Assembly: GCA_024642645.1 (NCBI GenBank)
Contig: JAHEAS010000187.1
Location: 1 to 6,850 of the forward strand
Length of the DNA: 6,850 nucleotides
Origin: Saprospirales bacterium
GTDB taxonomy: Bacteria; Bacteroidota; Bacteroidia; Chitinophagales; Saprospiraceae
Reading direction: 5' to 3'
A program made the translations under genes and the position numbers. Positions 1 through 5,011 of the stretch are shown piece after piece. The notes below the pieces were generated by a model. It made no database searches. It was not told the DNA's origin and saw only the letters and a list, made by a program, of their open reading frames with translations. Position 1 is the first letter of the stretch. Each line of letters opens with the position of its first letter.

Positions 1-1466
1 GGTATTTCATCGGCCAACACCTCTTCCGTGGCATTCACCGTAGGCGGGTTCACCTCTTTTGAAAATAAGCTCTCAATGCCGTTCCCGTCTACGCTGGCGG
101 CGCTTATGTAGAAAGTGCCACTCGGTCTTGCGAAGACAAAATGCGTTTGAGTGGTGGTAAAAAGGCTGTCGAAATCGTTGGCTGTGGAGCGCACGAACAC
201 CCTGTAAAGGCCATAGTTTTTCGGGTCAACGATGTCCACATAAACCGAATCAGTGCTCTTACCAGCACTCAGGTCAACTGGCTCCGGACCAATACCTGCC
301 ATGGCCGCCGCCACGCCGTTGATGGCGGCATTTCTCGACAGGTAATTGAAGTCCACGAAAAAGGAATCCAGTACCAAATCGCCGTCGGTATCCACGCCGA
401 GCACATCTTCGGAAGTGTGCTGCCGGTCGGTGTAATTGGCATTTGTGACATCTGCATTGCCGTGCTCATTGGCACTGGTAAATCGCATGGCCGCAAAGCC
501 CTGCTGCCGGAACGGAATATGGTCGCCGCCCCGCCCGGTGCGGTCTTCGGCAGACATGATGGTGACCTGCATGGGTACGGTTGCTTGCGCCAGCGCCTCC
601 TCCATGTACTGCAATTTGATGAAGCGGGAAAGCTGCTTGTTCCTTGAATTGAAGCTGCCCTGGGAGAACAGCCTGACCTGTGTACTATCAATTTGGTTGA
701 AGCCAGGACAGGAAGGCGGAGACGATGTTTGACCACAAATGATGCCGCCAATGACGTCGTTGTTCAGCACAGCAACAAGTGGAATGCCCTTGTTTTTGGC
801 ATATTTTGCAAAAGCATCGGCGCCATAAAGTCCTTGTTCCTCGCCGATGGTAGCCATGAAAACCACGGTGCGGTCCAGTGCGAACTTGCTCATCACCCTA
901 GCCAATTCCAGTACAAGGGCAGTGCCGCTACCATTGTCCTCCATGCCGTGTGCTTGACAGTCAATGTCACAGAGTACATCACAGCGGCTATCAATATGCG
1001 CCTCGATGAGGATGACGCCGTGCACGGAGGTGTCAATGCCGGGCAGCACGGCGAAGATGTTTCGGTGTTGGCCCATGCCGCAGATGGCTTGGTCAAACTG
1101 GAGATAAGATGGGATGAGTCGTCCGTTGTTTTCTGCGCCAATTTGCATGAAACGCTGGTGTACCCATCGCCTTGCTGCTCCCATTCCGGTCACATCCGAC
1201 ACGGTGTCGGCACCGGTATTTCGGTTCTCGAAGGTGCTTAGTTTGAGTAAATAGGACTTGAGCGAATCAGTGGAAATGCCCGCCATGATGGCCGTCACGA
1301 GGTCGCCTGGTTGGTTGATGACGACCGATGGAGTAAATGCCGCAGGGTCGTAGTTGCCCAGCATGATTTGCTCCGCAACGGGGTTGATGGATACCATGTT
1401 GGTCTGAGCGGTTGCACCAAGAATTGCCGCAAGGCTAAAAAGGAAAGTTGTAATTGTTCTTTTCAT
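1..1466 (-). CDS. Exported M28 family zinc peptidase, C-terminus cut by window edge
   Basis: The frame is open from the ATG at 1466 to the window edge (488 full codons, no stop). Residues 1-20 form a signal peptide with probable cleavage after ATA before Gln21. Residues about 135-390 match the M28 (aminopeptidase Y/S type) catalytic domain. The expected metal and catalytic residues are all visible: H157 and D159 in EAHIDS, D177 in EDNGSG, E209/E210 in GEEQGLYG, D237 in NNDVIGG and H350 in QHTSED. The usual GGDHIPF segment is at 313-319. The family binds two zinc ions and removes N-terminal residues from peptides, so a secreted or surface peptidase is likely. Six Cys (130, 162, 166, 170, 244, 253) suit an exported protein. 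Residues about 395-475 look like a fibronectin-III-type beta domain. A type IX secretion C-terminal signal would be expected beyond position 1, but this is inference. Substrate unknown. Confidence 0.93.
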   Translation of the reverse strand, partial: MKRTITTFLFSLAAILGATAQTNMVSINPVAEQIMLGNYDPAAFTPSVVINQPGDLVTAIMAGISTDSLKSYLLKLSTFENRNTGADTVSDVTGMGAARRWVHQRFMQIGAENNGRLIPSYLQFDQAICGMGQHRNIFAVLPGIDTSVHGVILIEAHIDSRCDVLCDIDCQAHGMEDNGSGTALVLELARVMSKFALDRTVVFMATIGEEQGLYGADAFAKYAKNKGIPLVAVLNNDVIGGIICGQTSSPPSCPGFNQIDSTQVRLFSQGSFNSRNKQLSRFIKLQYMEEALAQATVPMQVTIMSAEDRTGRGGDHIPFRQQGFAAMRFTSANEHGNADVTNANYTDRQHTSEDVLGVDTDGDLVLDSFFVDFNYLSRNAAINGVAAAMAGIGPEPVDLSAGKSTDSVYVDIVDPKNYGLYRVFVRSTANDFDSLFTTTQTHFVFARPSGTFYISAASVDGNGIESLFSKEVNPPTVNATEEVLADEI

Positions 1467-1490
1467 GTTTAACAAGGATTTGTTGCGAAG

Positions 1491-1498
1491 CAAACTTA
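1491..1498 (-). promoter_or_regulatory. Bacteroidota -7 promoter element for the M28 peptidase
   Basis: Read on the minus strand, these bases are TAAGTTTG, an exact match to the Bacteroidota -7 consensus TAnnTTTG. The element ends 24 nt before the peptidase ATG, which predicts a short leader. No clear TTTG or TTG -33 element is present 19-23 nt upstream, so only half of the promoter is supported. There is no Shine-Dalgarno sequence in front of the start, which is normal for this phylum. Confidence 0.5.
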
Positions 1499-1540
1499 GT
1501 GAAATAGGTGGAAAAAATGGTGTAGCTACGTTTATTGTGT

Positions 1541-1567
1541 TTGAATTCCATTTTTGGAATTCCATTT
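1541..1567. repeat. Tandem palindromic sites in the divergent spacer
   Basis: Two related 10-bp sites lie 14 bp apart centre to centre: TTGAATTCCA at 1541-1550 and TGGAATTCCA at 1555-1564. The second is a perfect palindrome and the first is one with a mismatched outer base pair. The same bases give a direct repeat of GAATTCCATTT (1543-1553 and 1557-1567). They also give an inverted repeat with 8-bp arms (1543-1550 and 1555-1562) around a TTTT loop. The element lies about 75-100 bp upstream of the peptidase start and 85-110 bp upstream of the DUF6166-like start. A binding site for a dimeric regulator is plausible but unproven. A terminator role is unlikely, because both flanking genes are transcribed away from it. 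Confidence 0.55.
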
Positions 1568-1651
1568 AAAAACATTTCAAAAAAAAATCTTTGTGAAAAA
1601 CAAACTGATTTCATAGGTTAGCCTTGCTTTTACTTCAAAAACACAAAAACT

Positions 1652-1993
1652 ATGAAAAAACCACCCCCCTCTGCCATTCGGCTGCGTGGCGTCAGGTACC
1701 CAACTGCGGCAGCCATCCCGCCTAAAGTTTGGCTTAACGATAAGCTGCTAAGTCTGGAAAAAAGTCTCAAAATTAAAGCCCATAGCATCAATGGCTTTGG
1801 ATGGGGAAACGATAGCCGTGGCGCTGCTCAATTGGCACTGGCTATATGTGCAGAACTTTACACAGAAGAATTGGCGAGGCAAGTTGCGCCCCATTTTAGA
1901 GCCCTATTTCTTGATGGCCTATATGGTGAAAATTTTGACGTGAACGTGAACTTGTCCACATTCAATGAGACATATTTGAGCCAGTTGGCTTGA
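1652..1993 (+). CDS. Small DUF6166-like protein, function unknown
   Basis: This is a 113-residue soluble protein with no signal peptide or membrane segment. The segment at residues 44-65, containing GFGWGNDSRGAAQLALAI, resembles the core signature of the DUF6166 family as I recall it (a GFeWGYgGSGPaQLALA pattern). Upstream of it is a short basic N-terminus (RLRGVRY) followed by a beta-type stretch with VWLND. The tail (FDVNVNLSTFNETYL) also fits the family's ending. The start at 1652 is the first ATG after stops and follows an A-rich leader, as is usual in this phylum. The family has no established biochemical role, and no catalytic residues can be pointed to. The gene stands alone between a divergent peptidase and a convergent barrel gene, so context gives no function. 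Family assignment is from pattern memory. Confidence 0.68.
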   Translation: MKKPPPSAIRLRGVRYPTAAAIPPKVWLNDKLLSLEKSLKIKAHSINGFGWGNDSRGAAQLALAICAELYTEELARQVAPHFRALFLDGLYGENFDVNVNLSTFNETYLSQLA

Positions 1994-2012
1994 TTAAAAA
2001 TTGAGGTGAAAC

Positions 2013-3698
2013 TTATTTCAAGCTGACCTTTGTGCCGAGGTAGAAAGAGAAATTGTAGAGTTTTTCACCGTTCACACCGATGCCGTCCGTGAGAAAATGA
2101 TGCTGATAATTCGGCTGGAAGAAAACACTCCAGCGTGGCGATACGAAGCGCTCCATCCCAATGCCAAAGTTGGCTGTAAAGTATAAATTGTCGTGGATGT
2201 TACCGCCGTCAAAAAGTCCATCAGGGAACTTCTTCTCTTCTCGAATTGACTTGTCATCATCAGGCAGGCCGTCTGTTATTGGCAGCATGGCAAAATTGCT
2301 GAATGAAGGTGTCCGGTCGGTTTCTATTTCGTAAACCGAGGACGTTATGAAATGGCCCGATGCACCAACATTGCCATAAACCCGCCATTTTCCCTCATTC
2401 TTTAAGTGATAGCTAATATTGAAGGGGACTTGCAGGATGTCGAGCTGCACACCATTGAACTCTTCCCGGATATAATAGTTGACGGTTTCAAAAAGGAAGG
2501 CTGGGGTGTTCGGGATATAACGCTTGAAAGAATAAATGCCACCCGTTTGAATTTCCCATTTGTTCTTTTTCCAACTTACCATGATGCCGCCGCCATAGCC
2601 ACTGGCCAAAGTAGTGTCTGCATCCACCGCTACCAAGGTGTCGAATACGCTATATTTATTGGGCGGGGTGATGACGTATGTGGCATCGGTGCTAGTGAAT
2701 ATGCTAAAACGCAACTGGTGCGATTTCTCGAAAATAAATTCCGGGAGCTGTAGTACTTCCCAAGCGAAACTGGATTGAACAGGCTGGGCATCTAGTGAGG
2801 CAATCAACGGCGCAATACCGAGGTTTGCGTTGGTCATGCTTGGCGTGGCAAGGCTGTTCTTTAAAAACCGCTGCTGGGTCATGGATTCAAGCAGGGTGGC
2901 TGGGGAGGACATCGAAGCTACCGCACCTGCTCCGATAGGGGGCAGTGTTTTTATTGATGTTTCGTTATCGCTCAAATTGTTGAGAGCAAAAACTGGCGGT
3001 ATTGTATTGGCAATGGATTGCTCGTCAGCGGGTTGCTTTGTTTTTGATGCTGCTGGTGGAACGAAAGCCTTCTTTGGGGTGACGGCAGCCGCAATTGGCC
3101 TAGTGGCTTTGACTTCAACAGGTGGTTCTTGAGGAGAAGTTGGAGTTATTATTTCTAGCGACTTTGCACTTGGCACTTGTGGTAAGGTTAGCTTACTGGA
3201 ATCGCTTTTATGCTGTGCTTGTGAGTTGTTAAGCAGGGGGGAGTAATGCACAATGGTCAACAGGAGCAAGAGCATCAAAGCAGCCTCGGCCGCCTTGCAG
3301 CGCAGTAGGTGGTAGCGGAAGAAGAATTCCTCCTCCAACCGATGCGTCATCATCTGCCAGTGGTGCGGTTGAAAGGCAACTTCAAATTTCTCAAATTTCT
3401 CAAAAACAAGGTCATCAACAACTGCCTCATTTTCAAGCTGTTCGGCGGTTTCTTCCGCCTCAATCATTTTTTCCATCTGGCTCCAGTCGCCATTGGCGAG
3501 GGGGACTTGGAGTTGGGTTAGTTTACTGGAAATCACCTCATCGAATGGCGAGTCAGCTGCCGGCTGGCTTGGGCCATCGGCGGCAGCATCTTGGTCGAGC
3601 CGTTGCTCAAAAGCCTCCCAAGCGTGGTCGTTGAACCGTGCTTGCAGCTTTTCCAATGCTTGCCGTACCTGTTCGTCGAGGTGCTTTTCTGTATTCAT
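2013..3698 (-). CDS. Putative dual-membrane-spanning anti-sigma factor with outer-membrane beta-barrel
   Basis: This 561-residue protein has four visible parts. Residues 1-125 are charged, helical and presumably cytoplasmic, built from three 30-residue repeats (7-36, 52-81, 94-123), each with Trp at repeat position 21. Residues about 136-155 form one hydrophobic helix (LMLLLLLTIV core) preceded by RCK, consistent with an inner-membrane anchor with N-terminus inside. Residues about 156-325 are a low-complexity Pro/Ala/Thr/Ser/Lys linker, long enough to cross the periplasm. Residues about 328-561 show alternating aromatic and polar strands with turns (FSIFTSTDATYVI, GIMVSWKKNKWEIQTGGIYSF, LYNFSFYLGTKVSL), typical of small outer-membrane barrels of the PorT/OMP_b-brl type. 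The last residue is Lys rather than an aromatic. Its ATG overlaps the sigma-factor stop, so the two are co-translated. A sigma-inhibiting role is inferred from operon and topology. The alternative is a barrel protein merely regulated with the sigma factor. Confidence 0.82.
   Translation of the reverse strand: MNTEKHLDEQVRQALEKLQARFNDHAWEAFEQRLDQDAAADGPSQPAADSPFDEVISSKLTQLQVPLANGDWSQMEKMIEAEETAEQLENEAVVDDLVFEKFEKFEVAFQPHHWQMMTHRLEEEFFFRYHLLRCKAAEAALMLLLLLTIVHYSPLLNNSQAQHKSDSSKLTLPQVPSAKSLEIITPTSPQEPPVEVKATRPIAAAVTPKKAFVPPAASKTKQPADEQSIANTIPPVFALNNLSDNETSIKTLPPIGAGAVASMSSPATLLESMTQQRFLKNSLATPSMTNANLGIAPLIASLDAQPVQSSFAWEVLQLPEFIFEKSHQLRFSIFTSTDATYVITPPNKYSVFDTLVAVDADTTLASGYGGGIMVSWKKNKWEIQTGGIYSFKRYIPNTPAFLFETVNYYIREEFNGVQLDILQVPFNISYHLKNEGKWRVYGNVGASGHFITSSVYEIETDRTPSFSNFAMLPITDGLPDDDKSIREEKKFPDGLFDGGNIHDNLYFTANFGIGMERFVSPRWSVFFQPNYQHHFLTDGIGVNGEKLYNFSFYLGTKVSLK
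3330..3680 (-). repeat. Three protein-level tandem repeats in the anti-sigma-like N-terminus
   Basis: Residues 7-36, 52-81 and 94-123 of the barrel protein (DNA 3591-3680, 3456-3545 and 3330-3419) align over 30 positions without a gap. Shared features are a hydrophobic residue then Asp at positions 1-2, a heptad-like run of hydrophobics in the first helix, Trp at position 21 (W27, W72, W114) and an acidic end. The pattern resembles the short D-x-x-[IL]-x-x-K-L ... W-x-x-[MIF]-E element common near the N-terminus of Bacteroidota barrel and anti-sigma-like proteins. The copies have diverged strongly, so this is an old duplication and not a DNA repeat that would recombine. Confidence 0.7.
3695..3698 (-). 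other. ATGA stop/start overlap coupling sigma factor to anti-sigma-like gene
   Basis: On the minus strand the final codons of the sigma gene read CAA TGA, and the ATG inside that overlap opens the barrel gene. Such 4-base overlaps usually mean reinitiation by the same ribosome and a near-fixed ratio of the two proteins, which is a common design for a sigma factor and its inhibitor. Confidence 0.85.
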
Positions 3699-4282
3699 TG
3701 CGTCGAAAAATCTGCTGCGGTTGCTCCGAGAGTTGGATTCTTACGGAGCAATGCTTCCTGTAATTTAGTTCGTGCCTTGACCAAGTTAGAGCGGGACGTG
3801 CTTTCCGTGATGTTCAACAGTTCGGCAATTTCCTTGTGAGAGTAACCTTCGAGGATATACAAGTTGAAAACTGCCCGATAAGCAGGCGTCAATTCTTGTA
3901 CAGCCTGCAGGATTTCCTGCTCCGTGAGCTGCGAAAGTGCATCGGCATCAGGCACACTAATGTTGTAGGCCTTCTCGATATCCTCCGTCCGACGGCGCAC
4001 CTGTTTGCGATAGTAGTCTATGGCCGTGTTCACCATGATGCGCCTGATCCACGAGTTGAGTGAAGTGCCCGGCTCGTAGCGGTGCAGGTTCTTGAACACC
4101 TTGATAAAGCCCTCGTGCATGATGTCGAGCGCTTCATCCTGGTTGCCTGCGTAACGCAGGCAAACGCCCATGATTTTCGGGTAATGCTCCTCATAAAGCG
4201 CCTTCTGTGCCCAACGCTCCTTGCGGAGGCAGGCTTCGATGAGGTTGCTTTCCTCGGAGATTAAGGTTAATGCAATATCCAT
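3695..4282 (-). CDS. ECF-family RNA polymerase sigma factor
   Basis: The protein has 195 residues, the usual ECF length. Residues about 24-93 form the sigma-2 region, with YPKIMGVCLRYAGNQDEALD, the core-polymerase-binding stretch IMHEGFIKVFKNL, and SWIRRIMVNTAIDYYRK for -10 recognition and melting. Residues about 120-177 form sigma-4, with LTPAYRAVFNLYILEGYSHKEIAELLNIT and a recognition helix ending NLVKARTKL. The two are joined by a short linker, and there is no sigma-3, as expected for ECF factors. It directs RNA polymerase to a specific set of promoters. Its stop overlaps the next start (ATGA at 3695-3698), tying it to the membrane-spanning protein that probably restrains it. The start at 4282 is the first ATG that retains the complete sigma-2 region. 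The ECF subgroup cannot be assigned by eye. Confidence 0.95.
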   Translation of the reverse strand: MDIALTLISEESNLIEACLRKERWAQKALYEEHYPKIMGVCLRYAGNQDEALDIMHEGFIKVFKNLHRYEPGTSLNSWIRRIMVNTAIDYYRKQVRRRTEDIEKAYNISVPDADALSQLTEQEILQAVQELTPAYRAVFNLYILEGYSHKEIAELLNITESTSRSNLVKARTKLQEALLRKNPTLGATAADFSTQ

Positions 4283-4588
4283 GCAAGTTTGCTGATTGTG
4301 CCCCTCCCAATTTATCGGCCTGTTTCAACAGTTGATAAACGTGAGGAGACGGATGATTGCTGCGTAGCTTGCGGAAACATTCGTCCGCTTTTTCTCAAAA
4401 GATTTGGGAAAGGTAGAAAGATATTTTTGGAAATTGCCAAGCGTTAAGGTCTGTGGATTGACATTTAACACGTTTTTGGCATTTTTAGAAACAAAAAATA
4501 AAAATTATTTTCCATTTTAAAAACAATTTGTTGAATAAAAAAAGCAAGAATTGTTAATTTTGCCGAACTTTTCATTCCAAACAAAAAG
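4283..4588. other. 306-bp divergent intergenic region between sigma operon and DUF1016 remnant
   Basis: No convincing gene or RNA gene is visible. The right half (about 4490-4588) is very AT-rich and holds the plus-strand promoter. The left part must contain the sigma operon promoter, but there is no exact TAnnTTTG on the minus strand. Two near matches, TATCTTTC (4416-4423) and TACCTTTC (4408-4415) read on the minus strand, sit side by side as an 8-bp tandem repeat (GAAAGGTA, GAAAGATA on the plus strand). Neither has a TTG at the right distance. The sigma operon may therefore use a non-housekeeping promoter and have a leader of more than 100 nt. Confidence 0.5.
4531..4562 (+). promoter_or_regulatory. 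Bacteroidota housekeeping promoter for DUF1016 remnant and possibly parC
   Basis: TAATTTTG at 4555-4562 matches the Bacteroidota -7 consensus TAnnTTTG exactly. A TTG at 4531-4533, directly after a TTTG at 4527-4530, lies 21 nt upstream and fits the -33 element. The expected transcription start is about 4568, roughly 20 nt before the ATG at 4589. Since only 30 bp separate the remnant's stop from parC, this promoter may also serve parC. Confidence 0.62.
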
Positions 4589-4981
4589 ATGTCTGCGCTG
4601 CAAAAAATTGAATTTTACCAAAATATCCGCAACCTCATCGTGGAGGCAGGGCGGAAGACTTGGGCAGTGGCCAACTCGGTCATGGCGCAGACTTATTGGC
4701 ATATCGAACGGATGATTGTCGAAGAGGAGCAAGGTGGGAGTGCAAGGGCGGTGTATGGGGAGAATTTATTAGGGGAACTTGCTGTTCAATTAACTTCGGA
4801 AGTTGGACAAGGATTTACCCTCACAAATCTTAATTACATCCGCAAGTTTTACCTTCTCTCCAAAAAAGCTCACGCGCCGCGTGCCTTTTACGAAAAAGAG
4901 GCCGTGGAATGTCAATGGAGTACCCGTCAATTGGAGCGGAAAATCCCGCTCAATCAGGCAAGAACTTTCATTTTAAAATGA
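4589..4981 (+). CDS. Truncated DUF1016/YhcG N-terminal domain protein, probable gene remnant
   Basis: The 130-residue product matches the start of DUF1016 (YhcG-type) proteins. Residues 8-45 carry the helical YQNIRNLIVEAG ... YWHIERMIVEEEQGG signature. Residues 52-88 carry AVYGENLLGELAVQLTSEVGQGFTLTNLNYIRKFYL, and 98-118 carry RAFYEKEAVE ... WSTRQLERKI. Full-length members are about 330-380 residues and end in a PD-(D/E)XK nuclease domain, which is entirely absent here. The conserved LSWSHY-type stretch expected between FYLL (87-90) and RAFYEKEA (98-105) is also missing, so about 25-35 residues were lost in frame. After LERKI the sequence is unrelated to the usual continuation and stops 30 bp before parC. 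A full promoter remains in front. It is most likely a decayed gene; a short surviving protein cannot be excluded. The family is often carried in mobile or defence-related regions. Confidence 0.85.
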   Translation: MSALQKIEFYQNIRNLIVEAGRKTWAVANSVMAQTYWHIERMIVEEEQGGSARAVYGENLLGELAVQLTSEVGQGFTLTNLNYIRKFYLLSKKAHAPRAFYEKEAVECQWSTRQLERKIPLNQARTFILK

Positions 4982-5011
4982 CCCCGAATCTTATTTTTTT
5001 TAGATAAAAAA

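Noticed and set aside
141..1241. Plus-strand open frames of 168 and 182 codons and a 160-codon minus-strand frame
   Set aside because: All overlap the M28 peptidase, whose frame is unbroken and carries every expected metal ligand. Their products have no family features.
1590..1626. Possible promoter for the DUF6166-like gene (TTTG at 1590-1593 and TAGCCTTG at 1619-1626)
   Set aside because: The -7 box has one mismatch and the spacing of 25 nt is longer than the usual 19-23, so it is too weak to list.
2007..2020. Small hairpin TGAAA-CTTA-TTTCA at the convergent gene ends
   Set aside because: The stem is only 5 AT-rich base pairs with no following T-run, so it is not a credible terminator.
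2406..3521. Plus-strand open frames inside the barrel gene
   Set aside because: They are antisense to a coherent 561-codon gene and show no domain, signal peptide or start context of their own.
4408..4440. Housekeeping promoter for the sigma operon using TATCTTTC with an upstream TTG on the minus strand
   Set aside because: The box lacks the conserved final G, and the TTG at 4438-4440 is only 14 nt away, too short for a -33/-7 pair.
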